Shown: positions 35,336 to 44,354 of the stretch, one piece after another
How the letters are laid out: each line of letters opens with the position of its first letter
Numbering within the stretch: position 1 is the first letter of the stretch
Assembly: GCA_937919925.1 (NCBI GenBank)
Contig: CALFOT010000110.1
Location: forward strand, 62,001 to 126,000
DNA length: 64,000 nucleotides
Reading direction: 5' to 3'
From: an uncultured bacterium
GTDB lineage: Bacteria > Planctomycetota > UBA1135
Made by a program: the position numbers and the translations under genes
The notes under the pieces: generated by a model
The model's database searches: none
Told to the model about the DNA's origin: nothing
The model's input: only the letters and a program-made list of their open reading frames with translations

Positions 35336-38232
35336 GCCTGGACGCAGTTTGCGCTACGGAGGGTGGCGGAGTCGAGCGATAACAGGGGAGTGGTGCCATT
35401 GCGCAGTTCAAGCTGTCCGCCAACTTGGACGACACCCACTGCGGCCCACGGGAGGGTGCGAAAAAGACCACTAAAATGCTCCAGTTGCTCGGCGTGAACT
35501 TCCACCAGGAAGCGTGTAGGGGTTTCCGCGTAGAGACGGGCAACAGCGCTGACGGTATCACTTGCGGGGATGCGGGCGAGATCGATGTTGGCTCCCAGGC
35601 CAGAGCTGCCAATCACCATTTCAGCTGCGGCAACGGCCAATCCGCCTTCGCTGAGATCATGACAAGCTGCCACACAACCTTGCGTGATTGCGGCATGAAG
35701 CGCTGCGAATACGCTTGGAGCTGTTTCAAAACAGGGCCGCGGCACCCGCGAATCTTCCAGCGCAAACATATCAGCTGCGACACTGCCACCGCCGTCGTTA
35801 GTTGTGATTCCAACCACCACCAAATGATTGCCGGCTTTTTGCAATGGAGTACCCACGGTGCGTTCGCAATCCTCAACAATGCTCACCGCCGTACACAGCA
35901 AAGTAGGGGGGATGGATTTTTCTTCACCATGCACGCGGTATTCGTTGTTCAAAGAATCTTTGCCGCTAACAAACGGTGTGCCGTAGGCAATCGCAGCATC
36001 GCGACAAGCTTCCGCAGCGAGCACCATCGAACCAAAGCGATCCGGCTTACGGCAATCTCCCCAACAGAAATTATCAATGATGGCGGTGCGGTGCGGATTG
36101 CCACCCGCAGCCACGGTGTTGCGAATCGCTTCATCGATAGCGTTGGCGGTGGCCGCATAAGGATCGAGTTCAGCCATGCGCGGATAAATACCGCAGCCTA
36201 TGGCGACGCCTTGCGGCAAGTCCAAACGTGGCTTCACTACAGAGCCATCTCCAGGCCCGTGCCCATGTTCCCCTTGATAGGGCTTCAACACCGTGCCGCC
36301 CTGCACCTCATGATCGTACTGGCGAACCACCCACTCCTTACTTGCTACCGACGGGTGGCCAAGGATGCGTGGCAGCAACAGCGTGTGATCCACCAACAGC
36401 GGCCACTGCGTTGCATTTTGCGGCGCGGCGCTGGCTATTGCGCTGCGACACGGCTGCGGGACACCGCCATGCATAAAGTCCATGGGCATGTCACAAACCA
36501 CTTCGCCAAACCAACGCAAAATCAAGCGACCATGATTGGCGAAAGTGCCCAGTACGGTAAGCTCTACATCGGCGGTGGAACAAAGCTGTTGCAGTTCCAC
36601 AAGCTTGGATGGGGGAATAGCGGCCACCATGCGCTCTTGCGCTTCTGAGATCCAAATCTCCCAGTAAGACAAACCAGCGTACTTCAACGGCGCGGATTCT
36701 AAATCGACTTCGGCACCAAGCTCTTCACCCATTTCGCCAACAGCGGAGCTAAAACCACCCGCGCCACAGTCGGTAACTGCGGTGAACAGATCACGGTCGC
36801 GGGCCACCAGCAACACATCGAGAACTTTTTTCTCGGTAATCGGATCCCCAATTTGCACCGCGGCTGCATCGATCGATTCCGAATCTTCATGCAGAGCTTC
36901 GGAACTAAATGTAGCTCCGTGGATGCCATCTCGGCCAGTGCGTCCGCCAAAGGCAACAATCAAATCACCTGGACGTGCCGCCTTTTCTACGTATTTACGT
37001 GGAATTTCGCCGAGCGAACCAGCGAACACCAAAGGGTTCGCCACATAACCAGGATGACGAATCACGGTGCCTGCCACGGTCGGGATGCCCATCCGATTGC
37101 CATAATCGCGCACCCCCGCAACCACACCCTCAAGAATGCGATTCGGGTGCATCGTGCCAGGCGGTAAATCGGCATCTTTCATGTCGGCCAAGCCCACACA
37201 GAAAACATCGGTGGAAGCAAACGGGCGCGCGCCCAAGCCGGTGCCAAGAATGTCACGGATCACCCCGCCAATACCGGTGCCAGAACCACCGTATGGGTCC
37301 AAGGCACTGGGGTGGTTATGCGTTTCGACTTTAATCGCAATGCCAATTTCATCGGTCATCGCAATGACCCCGGCATTGTCTTTGAACACGCTCCAACACC
37401 AATCAGGCGACAATTTTTGGGTGGCGTAAAAAACGGTTTCCTTAAGCAGGTTTTGGTACTGACGCGCAGCAACGACCACGCCATCGCCATCGAGTTGCTC
37501 AAAAGCTACCGGCCCAGTGAGCGTTTTGTGCTTGCAGTGCTCGGACCAGGTTTGCGCCAATGTTTCCAACTCCACATCACTCGGCTCGCGTCCTTGTGCC
37601 ACAAAGAAATCTTGAATCGCCAGCATTTCTTCGGCCGACAGCGCCAGTGACATCGCCCTGGAAATGGCGGACAAGGCTTCCACATCCAAATTTCTGAGCG
37701 GGATATCGCGACGTTTTGTAGTGCGTGGAACCGCCGTAGGGTGTAGACCCAAAGCCTGATTACCGAGAAAAGCCTCTTCAATGGTGGGGTTGCCCAGCGC
37801 GCGTGCCCCTACCTCCAAGAGTAAGGCGCTATCGATGGCGCCCAAGCAGCGATAGGACCGATAAGTTTCGATATGGGCGCCCTCAGGGAGCGCGATGTTC
37901 AACAACTGCAGGGCGCGTGCGGTGGAATGGGCTTCTGGGTCAGAAACACCGGCCATACGGCGAATAAGCAGGCTTTTTCCACCATCTGCCTCGACCGCAC
38001 CGGGAGCCACAATACGCGCAGTTTCATTGACGGGATCCGCGAGCAGCGTCGACACCATCACCTCCACTTGCGCACGTTCCAGGCTGCCGGGTAATAAGAA
38101 GCCACGGCCGACGCGAATGGTGTCGTTTAGGGGGAGGCCACGCGCCGCCAGTGCTGCCACGGCAGCAGCGCCGAGGGGGTCAAAACGGCTGGATTCCAAT
38201 TCCAGCTCCACTCGCCAGGCTGTTGAGTTCAT
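35332..38232 (-). CDS. purL: FGAM synthase large subunit with fused N-terminal PurS-like domains
   Basis: 966 aa, against about 740 for the small bacterial PurL. Residues 1-80 and about 95-165 look like two PurS-type units (RVELELESSRFDPLG and HIETYRSYRCLGAIDS), followed by the PurL linker and AIRS-type synthase core (TWSEHCKHKT with the catalytic His, ETHNHPSALDPYGGSGTGIGG, DCGAGGFSSA). No separate purS is seen, as expected if it is fused. With PurQ it converts FGAR to FGAM. A TAGAAT box lies on the coding strand at 38270-38265, upstream of the ATG. Confidence 0.92.
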   Translation of the reverse strand: MNSTAWRVELELESSRFDPLGAAAVAALAARGLPLNDTIRVGRGFLLPGSLERAQVEVMVSTLLADPVNETARIVAPGAVEADGGKSLLIRRMAGVSDPEAHSTARALQLLNIALPEGAHIETYRSYRCLGAIDSALLLEVGARALGNPTIEEAFLGNQALGLHPTAVPRTTKRRDIPLRNLDVEALSAISRAMSLALSAEEMLAIQDFFVAQGREPSDVELETLAQTWSEHCKHKTLTGPVAFEQLDGDGVVVAARQYQNLLKETVFYATQKLSPDWCWSVFKDNAGVIAMTDEIGIAIKVETHNHPSALDPYGGSGTGIGGVIRDILGTGLGARPFASTDVFCVGLADMKDADLPPGTMHPNRILEGVVAGVRDYGNRMGIPTVAGTVIRHPGYVANPLVFAGSLGEIPRKYVEKAARPGDLIVAFGGRTGRDGIHGATFSSEALHEDSESIDAAAVQIGDPITEKKVLDVLLVARDRDLFTAVTDCGAGGFSSAVGEMGEELGAEVDLESAPLKYAGLSYWEIWISEAQERMVAAIPPSKLVELQQLCSTADVELTVLGTFANHGRLILRWFGEVVCDMPMDFMHGGVPQPCRSAIASAAPQNATQWPLLVDHTLLLPRILGHPSVASKEWVVRQYDHEVQGGTVLKPYQGEHGHGPGDGSVVKPRLDLPQGVAIGCGIYPRMAELDPYAATANAIDEAIRNTVAAGGNPHRTAIIDNFCWGDCRKPDRFGSMVLAAEACRDAAIAYGTPFVSGKDSLNNEYRVHGEEKSIPPTLLCTAVSIVEDCERTVGTPLQKAGNHLVVVGITTNDGGGSVAADMFALEDSRVPRPCFETAPSVFAALHAAITQGCVAACHDLSEGGLAVAAAEMVIGSSGLGANIDLARIPASDTVSAVARLYAETPTRFLVEVHAEQLEHFSGLFRTLPWAAVGVVQVGGQLELRNGTTPLLSLDSATLRSANCVQA

Positions 38233-38264
38233 TTGTAGGGTGGGTTTTATCCCGAAGTGCGGTT

Positions 38265-38270
38265 ATTCTA
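38265..38270 (-). promoter_or_regulatory. TAGAAT -10-like box upstream of purL
   Basis: On the minus strand TAGAAT stands 32 nt before the purL ATG. The same hexamer recurs upstream of rpmI, efp, purD and pepN. No convincing -35 is visible. Confidence 0.35.
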
Positions 38271-38313
38271 GAGTGTCACAGGTGGTGGAACCACGACTGT
38301 CCTGTTGCATTCC

Positions 38314-39444
38314 ATGGTCAAGAAAAAGAAAGCCTCGCCTGTTGGCCCAGCCGCCTTGCCATTTGAGGCTCCGATCAATGATGTTCGGACTCGTCTGGCA
38401 GAGTTAGAAGAGCTGGCGCAAAAGACCACCCATGACCTTTCGGAAGAGCTTCTGTTCTACCGCGAGCGCCTGCAGCGGCTCACCGCAGAAATCTACGCGG
38501 ATCTTACGGCTTGGAATCGGGTGCAACTTGCACGTCACCCAGACCGCCCGCTGACCTCAGACTATATCGAGTTGTTGTGCGAAAATTGGATTGAGCTGCA
38601 TGGCGATGGAGTCTTTGGCGACGACCGCGCCATGGTCACGGGCCTTGCCACTATTTTGGGGCGCAAGATTATGTTGGTCGGCCACCGCAAAGGACGTGAT
38701 ACCAAAGATCGCTTGGCCTGCAATTTCGGTTCCGCACACCCGGAAGGATATCGCAAGGCATTGCGCAAAATGCGGCTTGCGGAGCGCATGGGGCTGCCCA
38801 TCGTGTGTTTGGTGAATACCCCTGGAGCCTATCCTGGAGTGGCGGCAGAGGAACGCGGTCAAGCGCGCGCCATCGCGGAAAATATTTTCGAAATGTTTGC
38901 TCTCAAGGTTCCCATCATCGTGATGGTGATTGGCGAAGGAGGTTCCGGCGGCGCCCTTGGTGTTGGCATCGGCGACCGCGTCGGCATGATGGAAAACTCT
39001 TGGTATTCCGTCATCACTCCGGAAGGTTGCGCGTCAATCTTGTGGCGCAGCGCGGAAGGTAAAGAAAAAGCCGCCGAAGCCTTGAAGTTGACGGGGCCAA
39101 GTTTATTGAAATTGGGAATAGTCGACAAAGTTGTGGCCGAACCTACCGGTGGAGCGCACAACCACAAGGAAGAGGCTGTGCACCTAGTGGGTAAACAAAT
39201 TGCTGCTTGGCTGGATGAACTTTGCGCCTTGAGCACGGCAGAACTGCTGCGCCAACGTGATTTCAAATTCCGTCACATTGCCAAAGCAGAGGCTGTGATC
39301 TACGCAGCGGTGACCCCTCCAGCTGCAAAGAATCTTGCCACTGGCGATTTGCAAGCGAGCAAAGTGGATCCAATCCAGGTAGATCCACCGCGTAGTGCCG
39401 CCCAAAATCCTAGCCCCAACCCCGCCGAACGCCGGAAAAGGTAA
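38314..39444 (+). CDS. accA: Acetyl-CoA carboxylase carboxyltransferase subunit alpha
   Basis: 376-aa subunit of the enzyme making malonyl-CoA for fatty-acid synthesis. Crotonase-fold motifs are clear: ELHGDGVFGDDRAMVTG, GHRKGRDTKD, TPGAYPGVAAEERGQ and GEGGSGGALGVG. ATG 38314 is used over an upstream TTG. The C-terminal 50 residues beyond the E. coli length are Pro/Ala-rich. It is divergent from purL. The beta subunit (accD) is not in the window. Confidence 0.93.
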   Translation: MVKKKKASPVGPAALPFEAPINDVRTRLAELEELAQKTTHDLSEELLFYRERLQRLTAEIYADLTAWNRVQLARHPDRPLTSDYIELLCENWIELHGDGVFGDDRAMVTGLATILGRKIMLVGHRKGRDTKDRLACNFGSAHPEGYRKALRKMRLAERMGLPIVCLVNTPGAYPGVAAEERGQARAIAENIFEMFALKVPIIVMVIGEGGSGGALGVGIGDRVGMMENSWYSVITPEGCASILWRSAEGKEKAAEALKLTGPSLLKLGIVDKVVAEPTGGAHNHKEEAVHLVGKQIAAWLDELCALSTAELLRQRDFKFRHIAKAEAVIYAAVTPPAAKNLATGDLQASKVDPIQVDPPRSAAQNPSPNPAERRKR

Positions 39445-39531
39445 TTTTTTGAGAGGATTGCGGAGAATTTGGGTGATTTTCCGTGAATATCCCCAACATC
39501 GAGTAGGCTAAGGCGTAAATTTGTTCGAACC

Positions 39532-40173
39532 ATGTCTGCTCCAGCCTTCCGTCTAGTCCCGTCCGTTTCTGAAGAAGCCCCCAGTGCTGTTGGTGCTTGG
39601 GCCGATTTGAGCGATGAAGAACTTTTCGCCCTGACTTGCGAAGGCGAGCGCGAGGCCTTTCACTTGCTGGTAGAACGCTACGAGGGCAAGGCCATTCACA
39701 CCGCACGCTCCATCGTGGGCAGCTACGAAACCGCCCGCGAGGTTGCTCAAGATGCATTTTTGAAAGTCTACGCGGCTCGCGAGCGTTTTGATCAGAAGCG
39801 GGCTTTCCGCACCTGGTTCTACCGCATTCTGCGCAACCAGGCCGTAGACCGGGTACGCCGTACTGCCGCCGGAACCCCAGGTGGCACCGTAGAGTTAATG
39901 GGGGATTGGAATGCCTCCGAAACCACTCCAGCGCACGGCGCCTCTGAAATAGAGCGCAAACAGTTAGTGCGCCAAATTCTCGACGCCCTACCCCACCAGT
40001 TTCGTGAAGTTTTGATTTTACGAGACCTTGAAAGTCTAAGTTGTGCTGATATCGGCGAGCGAGTCAGCGCTACCCCCGGAACCGTGCGCTGGCGCCTCCA
40101 CCACGCGCGCAAACTTTTTCGTGATCAATGGGAACGCACTCTTGGTCGTGAAGAAGGAGGAGATCTCCTATGA
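39532..40173 (+). CDS. ECF-type RNA polymerase sigma factor
   Basis: 213 aa with only sigma regions 2 and 4. Region 2: EREAFHLLVERYEG, VAQDAFLKVYAARERFD and FRTWFYRILRNQAVD; region 4: LPHQFREVLILRDLESLSCADIG with the helix-turn-helix TPGTVRWRLHHARK. The stop overlaps by four bases the anti-sigma factor start, and the pair is followed by the HtrA-like gene. It likely responds to an envelope signal. Confidence 0.9.
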   Translation: MSAPAFRLVPSVSEEAPSAVGAWADLSDEELFALTCEGEREAFHLLVERYEGKAIHTARSIVGSYETAREVAQDAFLKVYAARERFDQKRAFRTWFYRILRNQAVDRVRRTAAGTPGGTVELMGDWNASETTPAHGASEIERKQLVRQILDALPHQFREVLILRDLESLSCADIGERVSATPGTVRWRLHHARKLFRDQWERTLGREEGGDLL

Positions 40174-40733
40174 ATTGTCGCGAAGCCTCCATCCAAATTT
40201 CTCTACACGTCGGCGACGATTTGCCGCAAGTGGAAGTCCCCATGCTTGAGGAGCACCTCGAGCACTGCGCCGTTTGCCAAGTGGAATACGAAAGCTATGC
40301 CTCCGCACGCGATGCTCTGCAGTTGTTGCAAGGAGAACTCGTGGCCAGCACTACCTTGTGGGGTGACTTAGAAGCGCAACTTGATACCGTTGCTCCTGCT
40401 TTGGGCTCCGGCCGCAACTGGGCTCGTCGTCCCCTCTGGACGGCTCTGGCTGCTGTTTTGCTACTTGCGGTTTCGGCGCAGTTTTGGTTTCCTACTCGGC
40501 ACACTCTTGAAAATGCCGTGAACTCGGGCAATGCTGCTATGCAGGATCTCAACGTCGGCCTGGGTTTGCCGGATGTTGGCCCCAAGGCTTTGGTCGAAGA
40601 TGGGCCTCAAAGTGAACAAGCTCCCTACGAGGATATTTTCGAAATCTTAAAGGGTCCTGGAGAGCAAACTTTAAGTGAGGATGATCTTCAAAACCCAATG
40701 ATTGCTGCTCCTGCCTCGCGCCGCTCCTTCTGA
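40170..40733 (+). CDS. Zinc-finger anti-sigma factor, single-pass membrane
   Basis: 187 aa. The N-terminus has the ZAS-type zinc motif with Cys3 and His29-x3-Cys33-x2-Cys36 (EEHLEHCAVC). A transmembrane helix spans about 88-106. The outer part is Gly/Asp/Glu-rich, without a recognised sensor domain. It should hold the sigma factor at the membrane until released. Overlap ATGA with the sigma gene ensures matched synthesis. Confidence 0.82.
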   Translation: MNCREASIQISLHVGDDLPQVEVPMLEEHLEHCAVCQVEYESYASARDALQLLQGELVASTTLWGDLEAQLDTVAPALGSGRNWARRPLWTALAAVLLLAVSAQFWFPTRHTLENAVNSGNAAMQDLNVGLGLPDVGPKALVEDGPQSEQAPYEDIFEILKGPGEQTLSEDDLQNPMIAAPASRRSF

Positions 40734-40763
40734 GAAAACTAAGCCGGCGCTAAGCTGGTAAAG

Positions 40764-41939
40764 ATGCTCTGGCCACTCCTCCTGCCTATTTTTCTTCAGC
40801 AGCCGGATCCACCGAGCCTTCCGGCGGCCAAACCTGTGTCCCCACAGGTGGAAATAGAGGTTGTGGAGGCGCCCTCTCCTCTTGTTGGCGCAAAGCACAC
40901 TATTCTTAGAGTTTCCGGTTCCACTCTCTCAACGCTGATCCCCAGCGGCGGCCTGGCAGGTTTAGAGCTTGAAATGTCAAGTTTATACCGGCGGCTACGC
41001 TCATCTTCGGTGGAGGTTACGATTCAGTTCGTAAATGATGCGGAAGAACCACGCTTGCTCATCACATCCGGCGTCATTCTTGACAATTTTGGATTGTTCG
41101 TTGTGCCGGTGGTGTGGCAAGGACTACCACGTGGGTCGGAAAAGGAAAAAATCACCGTTTATCGCACCGATGGTCAAATGTTTCAGGCCGAATTGGTTGC
41201 CTGGAATGTAGATTATGGCATTTCGCTTTTGCGCGCGAAAGAACTTCGCGGGCTCGCACCGGAGTTCGGTCACGGCCTGTGGATGGAAGAAGGATCGGTC
41301 ACAATTGGATTAGGCCATCCCTTTGGACTGCCGAATTCGATGAGTCTTGGGTTTGTCACTGGTCGTCAACGTGGTATCGGTTCTGCAGGGGGCCTGTTGC
41401 AAATCACGAACCCGGTCAACATCGGCGACCGGGGTGGCTTACTTGCAAATCGGCATGGCCAAGTGGTGGCCATGATGCTCATATCTCTCGCCGATGCCGC
41501 GCGCGAGGCGGAAGAAAACCTAAAGTTATATGTTGCCGAATTTGGGAACGATTCCGTGGAGGGTGCAAAGCAAGCCCAAGGTATTTCTTTCGCACTGCCG
41601 GTGGAAAAAATATTCTCTATTTTCCCTGAGCAATTTAAAAGGAACGCAATTCCTTCACGAGTCTTTGGGGTCCTGGTAGAAAACCAAATCTTGGTGATTG
41701 AAAACCCTGGCCAAGAACCTTGTCACACCTGGGCTGTCGTGGTGAAGGGTTTGATGCCGCAATCTCCAGCAGAAGTGAGTGGCCTGATGCCTGGCGACGT
41801 GGTGTTGAGTCTAGGCGGGCTTGCAACCCCATCGTCACATCAGCTTGGAGTGGCGATTATTTCTGCGCCACAGTCCACCACCATTGTGGTGCAACGCGGT
41901 GGGAAAGAACTGGAATTGCCGCTAGAGTTTGACCTCTAA
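40764..41939 (+). CDS. HtrA-like protein without catalytic triad (pseudoprotease + PDZ)
   Basis: 391 aa: short N-terminal signal, trypsin-like domain (about 85-285) and a PDZ domain (about 300-390, GLMPQSPAEVSGLMPGDVV). The fold landmarks GLGHPFGLPNSMSLGFVTG are typical of HtrA, but by-eye alignment puts Val near 115 where the catalytic His is expected, Gly152 at the Asp and Ile220 plus an insertion (NPVNIGDRGG for NPGNSGGP) at the Ser. Proteolysis is thus unlikely; peptide sensing or chaperoning is possible. It follows the sigma/anti-sigma pair by 30 nt. Confidence 0.75.
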   Translation: MLWPLLLPIFLQQPDPPSLPAAKPVSPQVEIEVVEAPSPLVGAKHTILRVSGSTLSTLIPSGGLAGLELEMSSLYRRLRSSSVEVTIQFVNDAEEPRLLITSGVILDNFGLFVVPVVWQGLPRGSEKEKITVYRTDGQMFQAELVAWNVDYGISLLRAKELRGLAPEFGHGLWMEEGSVTIGLGHPFGLPNSMSLGFVTGRQRGIGSAGGLLQITNPVNIGDRGGLLANRHGQVVAMMLISLADAAREAEENLKLYVAEFGNDSVEGAKQAQGISFALPVEKIFSIFPEQFKRNAIPSRVFGVLVENQILVIENPGQEPCHTWAVVVKGLMPQSPAEVSGLMPGDVVLSLGGLATPSSHQLGVAIISAPQSTTIVVQRGGKELELPLEFDL

Positions 41940-41955
41940 AACGGGGGCTAGGAAC

Positions 41956-42963
41956 TTATTCGCGTTTTGCTTGCAGGGCGTCAGACTCGGAGATGATGTC
42001 GAGTGCTTTCTGAACTTGAGCAGCATCAAACTCCAAATCGGTGATTGCGATGAATTCGCGCATGTCTTTTGCGGCCTCAGAGAGACGTCCACGTTCGTAG
42101 CGGCATAAGGCCCGCGAGTGCAGTGCCGGAGCTGAATTAGGGACCAAGCCCAGAATCGTGGTGTATTCAAACTCTTCCGCTTGGAAGGCTTCATTTTTCT
42201 GGTGCAAGCCTGCAACTAAAAAATGAATCGCAACTTCGCGCTTGATATCGCCATTGAGGACGCGCCGCACATATTCTTCCTGGCTAATCGCCAGACGTGC
42301 ATCGGTGAGGAGCAAACGGTTATTGTACTTGCGTGATGCTTGCAGCAGTTCGATGGCCTTTTGCAAAGGTAGCAAGGCTTCTGCGGTGTTACCCAGCAAG
42401 GCGTTGACCTGGCCACTCATTTCTAAGGCGTTCAGGTCTTCTGGGGTGGACAAGAGAACGGAATCCAGCAGAGTGTCGGCACTATAAAAGTGCATTTTCG
42501 CTTTGCTTTTTTGCTCTTCAAAACCCGCAAGTTGCTGCGTCTGAATCTTTTCATCTTCATCAGGGTATTTCAGACTGGATGCTTTCGATTCTTCCGCTAC
42601 GCCAAGCAACATCGAGCCATAGCGAAAATGCCACTCAGCCATTGCGAAATCGGCCTTGTAATTCTGGAGTTCCTCTTGAGCGACTTCCAGATAATGCAGA
42701 GCATGCGAAACCTCCGTGAGGTCGCGGTGCAATAACAAGGCGCGGCCTGCGACTAAATTGAGGCCGCCATGATCAGGTTCAATTTCGAGGCCACGACGAG
42801 CTTGCTGATAAGCTTGGGTGTAGCGCCCAGAGTTATAATAAATGGTAGCCCGCTCAAAATAATCCTCCTTTTGCGACTGGAGGTTTTCTTCTTCAGGGCT
42901 CGCGCCACAAGCCCCGAGGGCGGGGAGCAGCAACAGCAGCAGGGCGGGGCGTTTCCAATCCAT
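41956..42963 (-). CDS. TPR-containing lipoprotein
   Basis: 335 aa. The signal peptide ends in a lipobox LGAC (Cys19), so it is likely anchored in a membrane. Residues 35-330 form helix pairs with TPR character (FERATIYYNSGRYTQAYQQA, LLGNTAEALLPLQKAIELL, ALCRYERGRLSEAAKDM). No enzyme motif is seen; it is probably an assembly or secretion adaptor. CATAAT lies 8 nt before the ATG. It ends 16 nt after the HtrA-like gene, convergent. Confidence 0.78.
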   Translation of the reverse strand: MDWKRPALLLLLLPALGACGASPEEENLQSQKEDYFERATIYYNSGRYTQAYQQARRGLEIEPDHGGLNLVAGRALLLHRDLTEVSHALHYLEVAQEELQNYKADFAMAEWHFRYGSMLLGVAEESKASSLKYPDEDEKIQTQQLAGFEEQKSKAKMHFYSADTLLDSVLLSTPEDLNALEMSGQVNALLGNTAEALLPLQKAIELLQASRKYNNRLLLTDARLAISQEEYVRRVLNGDIKREVAIHFLVAGLHQKNEAFQAEEFEYTTILGLVPNSAPALHSRALCRYERGRLSEAAKDMREFIAITDLEFDAAQVQKALDIISESDALQAKRE

Positions 42964-43043
42964 CGTTTTCTATTATGCGGCAGGGGCGGCCCTGTGGGGA
43001 GGGCAATACCAGCATCGCAGCTGATATGCCCCCAAGCTAACGG

Positions 43044-43496
43044 TTATTCTGCGTCCCAGAGCCAGGGCGACGTAATCAAATCCCAATCTTCGGTTCCTTC
43101 CGGGAAAAAGATTCCAAGTTCCCGAGCAGCGCTTTCAGCACTATCGGAACCATGAATCAAGTTGTAGGACTTGGAACAACCAAAGTCACCACGAATGGTG
43201 CCGGCATCGGCTTCAATACCAAAAGTTTTCCCCATCAAACGACGCGCAACAGCGATGGCGTCGGGCCCGCGTAAGGCCAACGCAACGATCGGGGAGCAGG
43301 TCATAAAGCTCACTAGGCCAGGGTAAAAGGGCCTTTCGACGTGCTCTGCGTAGTGTTTGGCAGCAATTTCCTGGGACATGCGCATAAGGCGCATGCCAAC
43401 GAGTTGCAGGCCTTTTTCCTCGAAACGAGTGAGGATGCGGCCAACTAGGCCACGGTGAAGGGCGTCTGGCTTAAGCAGGAGTAGGGTCGTTTCCAT
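43044..43496 (-). CDS. ndk: Nucleoside diphosphate kinase
   Basis: 150-aa enzyme balancing NTP pools. Seen: TLLLLKPDALHRGLVGRIL, YAEHVERPFYPGLV, GATxP-like ALALRGPDAI and the active-site His in NLIHGSDS. ATG 43496 gives the normal N-terminus; a longer frame adds 25 unrelated residues. The final PEGTEDWD is unremarkable. Divergent from the ATPase operon. Confidence 0.94.
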   Translation of the reverse strand: METTLLLLKPDALHRGLVGRILTRFEEKGLQLVGMRLMRMSQEIAAKHYAEHVERPFYPGLVSFMTCSPIVALALRGPDAIAVARRLMGKTFGIEADAGTIRGDFGCSKSYNLIHGSDSAESAARELGIFFPEGTEDWDLITSPWLWDAE

Positions 43497-43625
43497 GGTT
43501 AGAATCTGGGTTTCGAGGATGACAAGCGCAGGAGGATAGGCGTTTTCGGCAAACTTTGCTAGTTTCTCCATTGATGAAGCCCAGGATGCTTCTAAACTAT
43601 CGCCGATTGACGCTTCTACCCCCCG

Positions 43626-43964
43626 ATGTCTTTGGGGATGAGCGTAGCTCTTTTGGCCTTTTTAAAGAGAATCGTGTCGAAAAACCACTTTTCCGAGCCT
43701 GAAAATAAAGCCCCTGGCGTCCGTCAGCTAAATGACTATGCACGCTTTTCAGGCATTGGTTTCGAGTTCTGCGCCTCAGTTGGCCTCATTGGCTGGCTGG
43801 GTTGGTTGTTAGATCGTTGGACTGGCCTCGCGGACAGTTTCCCGGTTTTTCTGCTGTTAGGTGTGTTCCTGGGCTTAGCTCTTGGCATCTATCGACTGCA
43901 ATTGAAGCTTGCTGCTCCTCCCGCCGAAACAGATTCCACGGAACCGGAAGACGAAAAGTCATGA
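43626..43964 (+). CDS. atpZ: AtpZ/AtpI-family F-ATPase accessory membrane protein
   Basis: 112 aa with two transmembrane helices (about 42-62 and 70-92; FCASVGLIGWLGWLLDRWTG and FPVFLLLGVFLGLALGIYR). This is the AtpZ/AtpI pattern at the head of F-ATPase operons. In some Bacillus it helps c-ring assembly and Mg2+ uptake. An alternative start at ATG 43638 removes four residues. The stop overlaps the next gene by four bases. Confidence 0.8.
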   Translation: MSLGMSVALLAFLKRIVSKNHFSEPENKAPGVRQLNDYARFSGIGFEFCASVGLIGWLGWLLDRWTGLADSFPVFLLLGVFLGLALGIYRLQLKLAAPPAETDSTEPEDEKS

Positions 43965-44311
43965 AGGCAATCTTGGCCTTGATGGTGCTCGCACTCCCAA
44001 CCTTGTGGTTCTTTCCTGCGCAATGGCAACTTGCCGTGGCTGTAGGATGGATCCCGATGATGGCTTTGGAAGCCATCTTATTGCGGTGGCGAAGCGTCCA
44101 CATGCAGCGTGAAGGTGGCGGAACAGATTTGCTTCTGCTCATCACCTTTGGATTCCTCGGTCGACTTCTCTTTCTCGTAATCGGTGCCCTCCTCGGCGCC
44201 AAAGCGAATCTCTACCCTGAGGGCCCTTTCATGGCTTCCTGCCTCGCCGCTTTGGTGGTTGGGGAAGCCCTCTCCTTGACGGCTCTGGCGCGCGCGAACC
44301 GTCCACATTAG
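43961..44311 (+). CDS. AtpI-like membrane protein
   Basis: 116 aa with about four hydrophobic segments (MKAILALMVLALPTLWFF, then GWIPMMALEAILL, LLLITFGFLGRLLFLV, CLAALVVGEALSLTALA). It sits exactly where subunit I or other small accessory proteins lie between atpZ and atpB. The start is ATG 43961 because of the ATGA overlap with atpZ; the longer frame upstream is spurious. The assignment rests mainly on position. Confidence 0.6.
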   Translation: MKAILALMVLALPTLWFFPAQWQLAVAVGWIPMMALEAILLRWRSVHMQREGGGTDLLLLITFGFLGRLLFLVIGALLGAKANLYPEGPFMASCLAALVVGEALSLTALARANRPH

Positions 44312-44354
44312 GTATAGCTTTTTTAGCCTGCCGACTGCACCTCACCATCCTGAC

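Noticed and set aside
35425-36648. 407-codon plus-strand frame inside purL
   Set aside because: Antisense of a well-supported, conserved gene; no independent start signal or family.
43802-43960. Upstream extension of the AtpI-like frame
   Set aside because: It overlaps atpZ in another frame; the ATGA overlap at 43961 and hydrophobic N-terminus fix the start.
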